A stretch of 64,000 bases of DNA from Elusimicrobiota bacterium (GTDB lineage: Bacteria; Elusimicrobiota; Elusimicrobia; FEN-1173): the NCBI GenBank assembly GCA_016714745.1, contig JADKCG010000008.1, forward strand, positions 62,001 through 126,000. Reading direction: 5' to 3'. Within the stretch, counting starts at the first letter, position 1, and each line of letters begins with the position of its first letter. Both the position numbers and the translations under genes were made by a program. The notes below the pieces were generated by a model. It ran no database searches. It had not been told where the DNA came from and worked only from the letters and a program-made list of their open reading frames with translations. Positions 16,722 through 26,018 of the stretch are shown piece by piece.

Positions 16722-17651
16722 ATGAGACAAAACCGAATTCGAATTCTCCAACGCTTTGTGTGGGGTCCGGCGGTGATGTGGACCGTGTCCGTCATGGCAG
16801 TAAAGGCGGAGAACACCCCTGTCGCTGAGTTCATCGGCGCGGAAGCGTGCGCCGCCTGTCACTCTGAGGTGGTGGAATCGTTCAAGGGGGCCCGCCACGG
16901 CAAAATGCTTCCCAAACAAAAGGGAATCGAATTTGAAAAAGCGTGCGAAACCTGTCACGGCCCCGGCTCCCTCCACGCCGACGCCGGCGGCGATAAAACT
17001 GTCCCCGGCTTTAACACGATCAAAATGTTTAAAATATTGGACACCGCGGCTGTCACGTCCGCGTGTCTCGCGTGCCACAAAGACGCTGACCGTTCCCATT
17101 GGTCGGGCAGTTCCCACGACCGGGCCAAGGTGTCGTGTACGGCCTGCCACAGCCTGCACAACGCTAAAGGGCACGGCGACCTGGTGGCCAAAAACACCAG
17201 CGAAACGTGTTACGTTTGCCACAAAGACGTGAAAGCTCAAATGCGCCGCTCCGCCCACATGCCCGTGGAAGAGGGTAAGATGGATTGCAATTCTTGCCAC
17301 AACCCCCACGGGACGCCCACCGCGAAGATGCTGAACGCTTCCACCGGAAACCAACTGTGTTACCAATGCCACCAAGACAAACGGGGCCCGTTCGTCTGGG
17401 AACACTTGCCGGTGCGGGAAAATTGCATGAACTGTCACCACCCCCACGGGTCTCATCACGACAAAATGCTGGTAACGAAACAACCATTCTTGTGTCAGCG
17501 GTGCCATTCATACACACGGCATCCGGGAACCCTTTATGATGCCGACAATGCGGCCAAACAGCGGAGCCAAATTTTTGGCCAGTCGTGTTATTCGTGCCAT
17601 TCCAGTATTCACGGGTCTAACCACCCGGCCGGCAAAGCCCTGACTCGATAA
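16722..17651 (+). CDS. mtrA: Periplasmic decahaem cytochrome c of the MtrA/DmsE/PioA family
   Basis: The ATG at 16722 has GAGGAG four bases upstream and opens a signal peptide (cleavage near residue 29, VKA-EN). An earlier ATG at 16671 would add 17 residues that spoil the signal. The 309-residue product has exactly ten CXXCH motifs, from residues 43-47 to 289-293, with distal His residues spread between them. That is the pattern and length of MtrA/DmsE, which fills a barrel protein and wires the periplasm to the outside. The partner barrel is encoded 18 bases downstream. The exact subfamily (MtrA, DmsE or PioA) is not decided by eye. Confidence 0.9.
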   Translation: MRQNRIRILQRFVWGPAVMWTVSVMAVKAENTPVAEFIGAEACAACHSEVVESFKGARHGKMLPKQKGIEFEKACETCHGPGSLHADAGGDKTVPGFNTIKMFKILDTAAVTSACLACHKDADRSHWSGSSHDRAKVSCTACHSLHNAKGHGDLVAKNTSETCYVCHKDVKAQMRRSAHMPVEEGKMDCNSCHNPHGTPTAKMLNASTGNQLCYQCHQDKRGPFVWEHLPVRENCMNCHHPHGSHHDKMLVTKQPFLCQRCHSYTRHPGTLYDADNAAKQRSQIFGQSCYSCHSSIHGSNHPAGKALTR

Positions 17652-17669
17652 AAAAGAGGAGATGCTCCT

Positions 17670-19931
17670 ATGATCAAACGATATTCACTCATGGCGGTTG
17701 CCGGTGTTCTGACGGGCGGGTTGTGGGTTTCGGTGACGAGCGCCGAGACCAAGGTTACCCAGGAGATCGAGGTTGGGTTGCAAGATGTCAACATCAATAA
17801 CCCGGAAGCTAAATTCGAGGAATACAAGGATATTCCTCAAGGGATCGTTTTCCCTCGCTACGAATTGGATGTGGAATCAACCAACGGCGAGTTCTCTTTT
17901 AACGCCAAAAAGGTGGCCCAAGAGGATCAGTCTTTCACTCTGTCTTACGATCGTTACGGCAAATTCAATTTCACCGCTGGGTGGGACCAAACCCCCCACC
18001 GGTGGTCCAACACATCCCGGACACTTTACGAGGAAACGAGTCCCGGGGTTTACGAACTTCCGGATGACCTCCAGAATCATTTTCAGCTCAATCCCGGCAC
18101 GGCTCCCTGGTGGAACAGTTCGACGGGTATGCCGGCGTATTTGGCGGGGGCCCATGAACAGGATTTAATGGTTCGACGGGATAAGCTTTCGGCCGGTCTT
18201 GGTGGTGCGTTAACCGAGTCTATCGGTCTGAACTTCAACTTTTCTCAGGAGAAAAAGTTTGGGAATCAATTGACTCCCCTGGGACTCGGCAGATCCTACC
18301 TCACCGAACTGGCGCGGTCTGTTGATGAAACCGTCTTCGATTCAGTTGTTTCTCTCCAATACAACCGGAAGGCCACCACCATTGGGTTGACCTACGGGTT
18401 GAACCTTTTCGAGAACGACAAGGATGTCGTTACCTGGGACAATTCGAAACGACTCACGGATCGGTTTGTGAATGGGACGAGGGATACGAGCCCTGGGACA
18501 GGGAGCAAGCAGGGTCGTGCCGCCATGCAACCGGACAACTTGGCACACAACGCCCGACTCAACGCGGGTTTTGACTTGTCGTCCCATGCTCGGCTCACTG
18601 CCGACGTCCGCTATACAAGGATGGAACAAAACGAAGCGCTCCTGCCCTACTCGATCAACTCGTCCATGACGTTTACGTCCAACGGTGTTCCCAACATCAA
18701 GGCAGATGATCCATCGGTTTTGCCCAGCCAGGACGCAGAAACGGTCATGGACCTATGGGTTCAGGACTACCACTTAAACAACCGATTTGACGTATTTTCT
18801 TTTGGGGTCAAGGCGCGATCGGAACAGTTGGCCAGCAAATCAAAGGAGATCACTTTCGCTGGGCACACCGTTCTAGACCAGGAATGGAACACCACTCCTG
18901 AAGAAACAAGCCGTTTTTCTTACCGAAAACATGGATTGACCGGTTATATGGACTGGGTAGTTTTGCGTCCTTTGATTGTGGGCGTCGATTACACGAAAGA
19001 TTATGCCAACCGCACCCACAGGGAATATTCAGAAACGTCAGAAGCTTCTTGGGTGGGACGACTGAATTACACTCCCGTCTCGTGGATACAAATGCGGGGT
19101 CGTTACAATAATGCCTATCGAAATGCCAAGGAATTCGAAATCCACGACTATATGAGCAACGCCGCGACATTTTCCGAAAACCCTGGAATTCGTCGTTTTG
19201 ATATCGGTGAACGGGTCCGAAACGCGGGTGACTTGAAAGTGGATGCGTGGAAGGGTCCGGTGACAGTGTCTCTTAACGGCGGACTGGGTCACGACAAATT
19301 TAAGCCGGGCGAAGAAAATTTGTCTAATTCACTCGTGGCCATTTCAACCTCAAACCAAAACAAACAATACGGTTTGCTGGAAAATCGAGTGGCCAACGCA
19401 GGAGTGGACATTTATTGTGCTTTTATGGGAGGGTTTGGGTTATCGACATACTACCAGTACAGTCAAGTTCGAGGGGTCCAGCGGCAAAACCAAAATACGG
19501 GGGCCACGGTACAGCAAAATACGGCCGACGACTACACGCTTAAGACAAACGATCGCTACGATGTGGTTGGGGTCGGTTTGGATACACCTCCGATTTACGA
19601 AACAACCTTCCACTTGGGGTATGACCTGTCCTATTCCCGCGGGGCAATGGATTATACGGAGTTGGGGTCTGCCGTGGCCACAAAAAAGTCTCTCCCGGAG
19701 ACAGTAAGTTCAAAACAGGATTATTCAATTAAGGGGGAATACAAGGCGACCCAACGCCTCTCCATGAGTCTTGGATATCTTTTTGAACTTTATAACATCA
19801 AAGATTTTGCCCAAGACAACGTGCCACTGGCGGCCGGTCAAGCCGAAACCCAAACCAACGTGATGCTTGGCGACTCCAGCATGGACTACAAAGCCCACGT
19901 TGTCACCGTCCTCGCCAAGTACAAGTTCTGA
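17670..19931 (+). CDS. mtrB: MtrB/PioB-type outer-membrane beta-barrel of a porin-cytochrome conduit
   Basis: 753 residues, preceded by AGAGGAG. It has a signal peptide to about residue 25, then long amphipathic beta-strands throughout, and ends in Phe (LAKYKF), the outer-membrane insertion signature. Early segments (GKFNFTAGWDQTPHRWSN and following) resemble the MtrB/PioB decahaem-associated family. MtrB sheathes MtrA so electrons can cross the outer membrane. No MtrC-like surface cytochrome or lipoprotein is present in this window. The pair may therefore work with a surface cytochrome encoded elsewhere, or may run inward as in PioAB iron oxidation. Direction of flow is not decidable from sequence. 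Confidence 0.88.
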   Translation: MIKRYSLMAVAGVLTGGLWVSVTSAETKVTQEIEVGLQDVNINNPEAKFEEYKDIPQGIVFPRYELDVESTNGEFSFNAKKVAQEDQSFTLSYDRYGKFNFTAGWDQTPHRWSNTSRTLYEETSPGVYELPDDLQNHFQLNPGTAPWWNSSTGMPAYLAGAHEQDLMVRRDKLSAGLGGALTESIGLNFNFSQEKKFGNQLTPLGLGRSYLTELARSVDETVFDSVVSLQYNRKATTIGLTYGLNLFENDKDVVTWDNSKRLTDRFVNGTRDTSPGTGSKQGRAAMQPDNLAHNARLNAGFDLSSHARLTADVRYTRMEQNEALLPYSINSSMTFTSNGVPNIKADDPSVLPSQDAETVMDLWVQDYHLNNRFDVFSFGVKARSEQLASKSKEITFAGHTVLDQEWNTTPEETSRFSYRKHGLTGYMDWVVLRPLIVGVDYTKDYANRTHREYSETSEASWVGRLNYTPVSWIQMRGRYNNAYRNAKEFEIHDYMSNAATFSENPGIRRFDIGERVRNAGDLKVDAWKGPVTVSLNGGLGHDKFKPGEENLSNSLVAISTSNQNKQYGLLENRVANAGVDIYCAFMGGFGLSTYYQYSQVRGVQRQNQNTGATVQQNTADDYTLKTNDRYDVVGVGLDTPPIYETTFHLGYDLSYSRGAMDYTELGSAVATKKSLPETVSSKQDYSIKGEYKATQRLSMSLGYLFELYNIKDFAQDNVPLAAGQAETQTNVMLGDSSMDYKAHVVTVLAKYKF

Positions 19932-19997
19932 TTTTTCTACTTGAGCCTTCCCGTCGTTTCGGTATGGTTTTAGCCGGAACCACCATCAAACCTTTCT

Positions 19998-21220
19998 ATG
20001 GAAAAAATACTCATCATTGACGATTTTGAACCGTTTCGCAGTACCGCGTGCCGGGTGGTGGAACGGATGGGGTTTCATGCTCTGTCGGCTTCTGACGGGC
20101 GGGAAGGGTTGGATCTTTTTACCCGGGAGAAGCCCGGCATTGTCATCACCGACCTGCAAATGCCGCAAGTGGACGGCACTGGTGTTTTGTTGGCGATCAA
20201 GCGACATCCCCGCAGACCGCGGTGGTGGTGTTGACGGGGTTTTCAACGGACGCGGTGGAACGGGAATTGTTGCGGTTAGGCGCTTTTGCGTGTCTTAAAA
20301 AACCGCTCAATCTTCAGAAAATGGTTCAGGTCATCTCCCAAATTCAGGAGAAACGCCGAGAACTTTCCAACGATATCCGGCCTGTGGCGCTGTTAAAAGT
20401 GGATTCGCCCGATTGTCGCGACGTTTTGGAACGCGCGCTCCAAACCAACGGGTGCGACACCCTCTCGCCCATCACGCCGGAAGAATGGCGCGGGCCGTTG
20501 GAGCGGGGGGAACTGGACATTTTGGTGTGGGAAGTCCATGCTGGGGACGGTCCCGCTCTCCAGCGTTTGATGGAGGTGCGCCCTGTTCGGACGGGGTTTG
20601 AGGTGATTCTTCTGCTCACCGAATCCGGTCCCGCCGAGACCGTGGCGCGGGAAATATTACAATCCGCTCCCACCGAATGTTTAAGCGCCCCCTTAGACGA
20701 TTCTCTCGTGGTGGCCGCGTTTCAAAGGGTGTTCCATCGGCTGTTGGTGCGGCGAAACGCGTTGTATAAACGGGAACGGTTAAACCTCGGTTCCGCCCGG
20801 GTCAGTGTTGGGGCGGCGGGCGAACTGGTGGTGGACATGAGAGGGGGAGACCAAGGATTTATGGAATCCCTGTCCGAGGTCGCCACCCGCCTTCCCTGGC
20901 CCTGGCTCTTGTTAAGCGTTAATTGGGACATCGTTTACGCCAGTCCCGCCCTGGTCCATTGGGTGGGCCGAAGGCCCACAAGGCTTGATAAGGCCCTTTG
21001 GGAGGTTTTGGAAGGTCGTGGCCTCGTTTTGCCACCTATAGAAGAGGTTTACCCCGCCCTCTCTCATTGCGCCCGAGGGGAAACATTTCCAGGCCCCTCA
21101 CTGCCCGAAGCCGTCGGAATGGCGGCCGTAAAGATTCTCCCCGCCCAACAAGGTTCAGATCGGTTCATTGCCCTGTTTTTTCCGTCCGCCCCCCCGAAAT
21201 TTCAATTGCCCTCCTCGTAG
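19998..21220 (+). CDS. Response regulator with two receiver-like domains and a PAS-like domain, frame broken near 20207
   Basis: The first frame gives a receiver start (acidic pair, phospho-Asp in IVITDLQMPQVDG) and terminates at 20234. The second frame continues seamlessly (VVVLTGFST, then the Lys in CLKKPLN). The break is a probable missing C in CCCC at 20207-20210. After residue about 125 comes a second, degenerate receiver-like unit (DILVWEVHAGDGP), then a helical stretch and a PAS-like segment (LLSVNWDIVYASPALVHWV). There is no DNA-binding or enzymatic output, so the role is unknown. It starts 66 bases after mtrB and may be cotranscribed. Confidence 0.72.
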
Positions 21221-21303
21221 CGGTTCCTCGGAGGGTCGTCTCACGTGCCCATTCGACCATCGCCGGGTGCTCTCTCGCCCGTAAACACGGCCCCAGGAAT
21301 CCT

Positions 21304-21400
21304 TCACGTCAGCCGGGGGGCAAGGCGTTCCCGGGCTTTGACCGTATCGGCCAAATAGAACGGAATTGGTCGGTCAACTGAGTCTTTCGGGAGAACATTG
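21304..21400 (-). pseudogene. Possible remnant of a polyphosphate kinase C-terminus
   Basis: On the minus strand this stretch reads PIPFYLADTVKARERLAPR and then stops. That closely parallels IPIYIADSVKARELTPQGT near the end of the intact ppk1 at 23847. No start or upstream ppk sequence remains. It looks like a vestige of a second or rearranged ppk. The rest of the 299-base gap 21221-21519 shows no gene; its right end carries a TACAAT at 21484-21489 that may serve ppx. Confidence 0.4.
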
Positions 21401-21519
21401 GATTTTCGACAAAATCATACGGGAATGAAGAAGGCAATACGTTTGTTCGCCCGGTCGGTCACCGACGTGTGTGTGCGAATCTTGTACAATTTCGCCCAGT
21501 GTTTTATTATGGATAACCC

Positions 21520-23034
21520 ATGCGCATTGCTCTGATTGATCTCGGGACCAACGCGGTTCGGTTCGACGTGGTGGACATCGCGTCGGACGGAACCGCCCGG
21601 CGGCTCCATCGGGAACGGTTGGCGGTGCGGTTGGGCGAGGGCGTTTTCCGGACGGGCCGGTTGGCCAAAACGGCCATGGGGCGGACCTTGGCGGCTTTTG
21701 AAAGTTTTCAAAAGACTTGTCGAGAATTGAATGCCGGACGTGTCACGGCGTTCGGTACCAGCGCTCTTCGGGACTCGGCCAACAGCGATGTATTTTTAAG
21801 CCTTCTTAAACGCCGAACCGGGTTCGATGTTCGCGTGATCTCTGGGAAAGAGGAAGCCCGTCTTATTGCCCAGGGCATTTTGGCCCACGAGGAACGGGAC
21901 GCCAAGGACATCACGGCGCTCGTGGACATCGGAGGGGGAAGCGTGGAGATCACCCTCTGCCGCGGTCGACGGATCCTCCGGTCCACGAGTTTTAAGTTGG
22001 GGGTGGCCCGTCTTCAACAGGTTTATCTGAAAACGGTCCCGCCTCAACCTGCTCAGGGAGACCATTCCCCCGTCACCAAACTTCACCGTCATGTTCAGAG
22101 CCTGTTGGCCGAAGGCGCCCCTCGGGGCGGATGGCCGGATGTCTCCCGAATCATTGGGTCGGCGGGCACCATTCGCGCGTTGGACAGAATCCAGCGGACC
22201 GCTAAGGGAGGTGCCCTTACGGCCAAGACGCTTCGGGTGTGGGCCGAGCGTCTCGTCCCTCTTTCTCCCGCCGGTCTTGCCCGGGTGCCGGGCATGGAAC
22301 CCAAACGTATTGAAACAATTTTGGCGGGGGCCATCGTGTTGGAAGAAATTGTCCGTGCCCTGAGGGCCGATAAGGTGGAACCCACCGATTTTTCATTAAG
22401 GGACGGCATGCTCGAAGAAGAGATCGCCACGGTTCGCCGGGGCGTGGGGACGGCGTTGGACTTTCACCTCAAAGATGTGTTTGAAAAGGCCCGTTTCTGG
22501 GGCCAGCCGGCGCGGCATCTCCACCACGTGGAAGGGTTTGCTAAAACGCTTTTTGATCGGTTGGCGCCCGTTCACCGCTTGGGCAGATCCTGGCGCGACT
22601 ATTTGGTGGCCGCCGCGTGGCTTCAAGACGTGGGCGAATCGGTGAGCCCGGTCCACCATGAACGCCATTCTTACTACATGATCAAAAACGGAGATTTTCC
22701 AGGAGTGGATGCCTGGGAGCTTGAGTTTGTCGGTCAGTTGGTCCTTTGGCACAAGGGGGGAAAACTCGCACGTGCGGAGATTCCGTTCCAAGAGGCCTTT
22801 CGCCGAGGGGCGTTTCTTCGGCTTCTTTCTCTTCTTCGGATCGTCGACGCTTTAGAGAAGCCCCAGGCCCATTTGGTCACGCTTCGGGCGGTCCGAAGAG
22901 AGCGGGGCCGGGTTCAACTGGATTTAGAGGGCGAACGATCGGCGGTCAACCTGGCGGTTTTGCGGGTGGAACAAAAAAAAGAGCTGTTCGAGAAAGTCTT
23001 CCATCTTTTCTTGGCGGCCCGCGCCCGAAAATAA
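21520..23034 (+). CDS. ppx: Exopolyphosphatase / pppGpp phosphohydrolase (Ppx/GppA family)
   Basis: 504 residues. The actin-like ATPase fold is marked by IDLGTNAVRF at the N-terminus and DIGGGSVEIT near residue 145, and later by IGSAGTIRAL. The C-terminal 200 residues form an HD-type helical domain (HHVEGFAKTL, HERHSYYMI), as in the longer Ppx/GppA proteins. It releases phosphate from polyphosphate and may hydrolyse pppGpp. It lies near ppk1, with only the vapBC-type pair between, on opposite strands. The N-terminal Asn in DLGTN replaces the more common Ser, a known family variation. Confidence 0.92.
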   Translation: MRIALIDLGTNAVRFDVVDIASDGTARRLHRERLAVRLGEGVFRTGRLAKTAMGRTLAAFESFQKTCRELNAGRVTAFGTSALRDSANSDVFLSLLKRRTGFDVRVISGKEEARLIAQGILAHEERDAKDITALVDIGGGSVEITLCRGRRILRSTSFKLGVARLQQVYLKTVPPQPAQGDHSPVTKLHRHVQSLLAEGAPRGGWPDVSRIIGSAGTIRALDRIQRTAKGGALTAKTLRVWAERLVPLSPAGLARVPGMEPKRIETILAGAIVLEEIVRALRADKVEPTDFSLRDGMLEEEIATVRRGVGTALDFHLKDVFEKARFWGQPARHLHHVEGFAKTLFDRLAPVHRLGRSWRDYLVAAAWLQDVGESVSPVHHERHSYYMIKNGDFPGVDAWELEFVGQLVLWHKGGKLARAEIPFQEAFRRGAFLRLLSLLRIVDALEKPQAHLVTLRAVRRERGRVQLDLEGERSAVNLAVLRVEQKKELFEKVFHLFLAARARK

Positions 23035-23056
23035 GCAATGTGATTTGAGGGGGAAA

Positions 23057-23479
23057 TCATTCCCAGGGGTTTTGGTAGGAAACACCGGTGGGGTCCACGT
23101 CTTGAACGTTTCGCGTCACAAAAATAAGATTGTGGTCCAGGGCTGTGGCGGCCAACAAACCATCGATCACATGGACGGGTTTCCCCTGGGATTGCGCCCT
23201 TGCCGCCAATAAGCCCCATCGGTCCGCGATCTGTTCCGTCACCGGAAGGATCCGGTCTGAAAAACGGTCCGGAAGGTCTTTTTCCAGCCATGTTTCCAAG
23301 CGGGATTTCCGGGTGCTTTGGGGTAAAAGAGAAATCCCTTTTCGAATTTCTCCCAATGTCAGGACACTCAAGAAAAGCGCGTCTTCGTCGGCTTCTCTCA
23401 CCCAACGAACCACATTCGGTTGGGGTTTGGGTTTGATCAATTCGGATATGACATTGGTGTCCAAAAGGAACCCGCTCAT
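23057..23479 (-). CDS. vapC: VapC/FitB-type PIN-domain toxin
   Basis: 140 residues. The PIN nuclease fold has an acidic set beginning with LLDTNVISEL, then ETWLEKD, and later VIDGLLAATA followed by NLIFVTRN. Such toxins are Mg-dependent ribonucleases. The ATG overlaps the stop of the antitoxin gene (ATGA), the normal toxin-antitoxin order. It is convergent with ppx, whose stop is 20 bases away. Confidence 0.9.
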   Translation of the reverse strand: MSGFLLDTNVISELIKPKPQPNVVRWVREADEDALFLSVLTLGEIRKGISLLPQSTRKSRLETWLEKDLPDRFSDRILPVTEQIADRWGLLAARAQSQGKPVHVIDGLLAATALDHNLIFVTRNVQDVDPTGVSYQNPWE

Positions 23480-23763
23480 ATATCCGACGGACGGTCATGG
23501 TCTGCGCTTCGTCTGAGGTCCAGCTTGGTGCTGGCTAAAGGGGAATGGGCAAAGAAATCCACCAGGGACCCGCGTCGTGCGTGGCGGCGCTGGAGAGAGA
23601 GAAAGTCCTCTTCGGCCATCAAGACCACGGTTTCTTTCCCATGATGGGACACGCGTTGGGCCCCTTCGGTTCTCGTTTTCCGAAACAATTCACTGAACCG
23701 CGCCTTGGCTTCCTGCACCTGCCAATGGCCACGTCCCAAAGGTCGTTTGTATTTTAAGGACAT
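23476..23763 (-). CDS. vapB: Phd/YefM-type antitoxin
   Basis: The ATG at 23763 has GGAGG upstream. 95 residues: the N-terminal segment WQVQEAKARFSELFRK is the typical Phd/YefM dimer and DNA-binding start, followed by ETVVLMAEEDFLSLQ. The C-terminal tail (about 65-95) would wrap the toxin. It is expected to repress its own promoter, and a short palindrome lies over that promoter region (23789-23797). Confidence 0.9.
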   Translation of the reverse strand: MSLKYKRPLGRGHWQVQEAKARFSELFRKTRTEGAQRVSHHGKETVVLMAEEDFLSLQRRHARRGSLVDFFAHSPLASTKLDLRRSADHDRPSDI

Positions 23764-23788
23764 AGTAGGCCCTCCCCCCATTCAAACC

Positions 23789-23832
23789 AGTCTGACTAGA
23801 TACATTATAAGCCGCTTTCCCATAGCTGTCAA
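23789..23832 (-). promoter_or_regulatory. Consensus sigma-70 promoter and palindromic operator of the vapBC-type operon
   Basis: On the minus strand there is a perfect TTGACA (23827-23832), a 17-base spacer and a perfect TATAAT (23804-23809). Immediately downstream, AGTCTGACT (23789-23797) is a 9-base palindrome at the expected start site, well placed as an antitoxin operator. This is the strongest promoter seen in the window. Confidence 0.88.
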
Positions 23833-23846
23833 GACCGCCTTCGCCT

Positions 23847-25970
23847 TCAATGAAGCGGGGTTTCACGACAAAGCGGGGTACCTTGGTATTCGCGGCGTGC
23901 CAATTCTTCGAAACACGCCTGGGCTCGGACGGGGGAAGGAAGGCGAAGGTGCCCGGGGATCGGACGCACGAGCGAGGGGGAGCGTTTGCGCCAGGTCCCT
24001 TGGGGCGTCAATTCCCTGGCTTTCACTGAGTCGGCAATGTAGATCGGGATGACCACGTCCTTAATGAACCGGCGAATCCGGTCGTCCAAAATCGGGAAAG
24101 CGATTTCCAGACGCGAAAAGAAATTTCGCGGCATCCAGTCGGCGCTGGAGAGATACATCCGGTTGGAATCTCCGAAATAGAAGATGCGGCTGTGTTCCAA
24201 AAATCGGTCGACGATGGAAAGGACCCGAATGTTGTCGCTAAGCCCTTTGACCCCCGGGATCAGCGAGCACGCCCCCCGCACCATTAAATTCACCCGCACC
24301 CCGGCTTGGGAAGCGCGATAAAGACTTTCAATAATCCCCTCATCGACAAGAGCGTTCACTTTTGCGAAAAGGGACGCGGGGCGCCCGGCGCGCGCCGCGT
24401 CGGTTTCGGATTCGATCAATTGCAAAAGCAATCGATGGAGGCGGGCCGGGGCGGGGACAACGGTTTTAAATCCGCTCGGCACGTCGCCGCGGCAAAGGGC
24501 GTCAAAAAAGATTTGGGCGTCTTCCCCGTATTCGGGCCGGGAGCTGAGGATTGCCAAGTCCTCATAGGCCCGCGCGGTGGCGGCGTTGTAATTGCCGGTG
24601 GACAGGTGGGTGTAACGCCGCTCGACCCCCTCTTCTCGACGGGTGACCAACGCCACCTTGGCGTGAAGCTTGAGCCTCCCGAACCCGAAGGCGACTTCCA
24701 CCCCGGCTTTTCTCAGCTGGTCGGCCAGGCGGAGATTGTTCATCTCGTCAAACCGGGCGCGAAGTTCAATCACCACGCGGACGCGTTTTTTGGCGAGGGC
24801 GGCGTTTTTGAGCGCGTCGATGACCGGCGAGAGCGCGTCCATTCGATACACCGTCTGTTGGATCGAGGTGACGTCGGGATCTTTGGCGGCCGCTTGAATA
24901 AAATTGACATACCCGTCGAAACTCTCGTAGGGATGGTGCAAAAGGATATCCCGTTTTTTCAATTCTCTAAAAATAGAGGCGCGTTTCGCCAACGATCGCA
25001 TGAGAAAGGGCTGGAGAAGCGGTAAGGTAAGCGTGGGTTCGGAACGGAAACGGGGGGGAAGTTTTCCCAAGGCGGACCATAGCCCAGACAGGTGAAGGCT
25101 TCCCGGCGCGAGATGGACTTGCCGCGGGGACAGCCGAAGTGCCGCCACACAGCGTTCCAAAAGGTCCAAACGGGCCTCGCCCCCATATTGAAGTCTTACC
25201 GGCCGACCACGGTCCCGGGACCCCACCCCGGTTCGGATGAGGTCGGGAACCAAGGACGGATCTTCCTCGGAGATTTCCACCGGGATGTCCCCATCCCGCG
25301 TGAGTCGGAAAATGGCCGGGCGGTCTGGAATCCGAAAGGCTGTGCCGGCATGGCTCAGCAGAAGATCATCCAAAAAAAAGAGACGGTAAGGGCCGGATTC
25401 GGTCGAATGAATATGAATGGGGGCCAGCCGCCGGGAAACAGTGACCCACACGTTTGACGGGAAAACAAGGGCGCATTTGAGGTTTTCCAAGAAACTGAGT
25501 CGGCTGGAGCGAAAAGGTTCTGGGGGCGAAAGGCCGGGCAATATGTCGCGGTTAAAAATTTCCTGACCGATGCGAAAGTTTTCGCTCTCCACGGGGGCCC
25601 GTCGAACCAAATGGATCCCTTTCGGTTCCAACGCCGACGCCAAGAGGTCCAACGTTTCCCCTTGTTTGGCCGCCAATCCGGTCACCATGTCCAACAACGT
25701 GTTCCGTGTTCCCAGGAGGTGGTGGGCCGCCAGACGATTCCGTTGCAATCGAATGGAACGATCCAACGAGGCGTAACGGATCATAAAAAATTCGTCCAGG
25801 TTGGAGGCGGTGATGGCAAGGAACTTAAGACGTTCCAGAAGCGGGTTGGAACTTGATCGGGCTTCCTCCAACACGCGTTCGTTAAACTGAAGCCCCCCCA
25901 GGTCCCGGTGAATAAAGGGACGGCCCGGAGAACTGAGGAGATGGGGAAGCGTTGGAAGAAACCGGGTCAT
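23847..25970 (-). CDS. ppk1: Polyphosphate kinase 1
   Basis: 707 residues with the full PPK1 layout. The helical N domain carries LDEFFMIRYASL. A head domain follows, then two phospholipase D-like C domains. KLHAKVALV carries the autophosphorylated His region and EHSRIFYFGD the second His. YTHLSTGNYN and ARFDEMNN line the ATP and Mg site. It makes polyphosphate reversibly from ATP. It is transcribed opposite to ppx and in the same direction as phoU-pstBACS, 48 bases after phoU. Confidence 0.95.
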   Translation of the reverse strand: MTRFLPTLPHLLSSPGRPFIHRDLGGLQFNERVLEEARSSSNPLLERLKFLAITASNLDEFFMIRYASLDRSIRLQRNRLAAHHLLGTRNTLLDMVTGLAAKQGETLDLLASALEPKGIHLVRRAPVESENFRIGQEIFNRDILPGLSPPEPFRSSRLSFLENLKCALVFPSNVWVTVSRRLAPIHIHSTESGPYRLFFLDDLLLSHAGTAFRIPDRPAIFRLTRDGDIPVEISEEDPSLVPDLIRTGVGSRDRGRPVRLQYGGEARLDLLERCVAALRLSPRQVHLAPGSLHLSGLWSALGKLPPRFRSEPTLTLPLLQPFLMRSLAKRASIFRELKKRDILLHHPYESFDGYVNFIQAAAKDPDVTSIQQTVYRMDALSPVIDALKNAALAKKRVRVVIELRARFDEMNNLRLADQLRKAGVEVAFGFGRLKLHAKVALVTRREEGVERRYTHLSTGNYNAATARAYEDLAILSSRPEYGEDAQIFFDALCRGDVPSGFKTVVPAPARLHRLLLQLIESETDAARAGRPASLFAKVNALVDEGIIESLYRASQAGVRVNLMVRGACSLIPGVKGLSDNIRVLSIVDRFLEHSRIFYFGDSNRMYLSSADWMPRNFFSRLEIAFPILDDRIRRFIKDVVIPIYIADSVKARELTPQGTWRKRSPSLVRPIPGHLRLPSPVRAQACFEELARREYQGTPLCRETPLH

Positions 25971-26018
25971 GTGGCGCTCCCCAAAATCCCCCGTTGGTGG
26001 GCGCTAAATCGGAGACGT

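Noticed and set aside
17670..19931. A TonB-dependent receptor instead of an MtrB-type barrel
   Set aside because: No plug domain or TonB box; direct pairing with a decahaem cytochrome fits MtrB/PioB.
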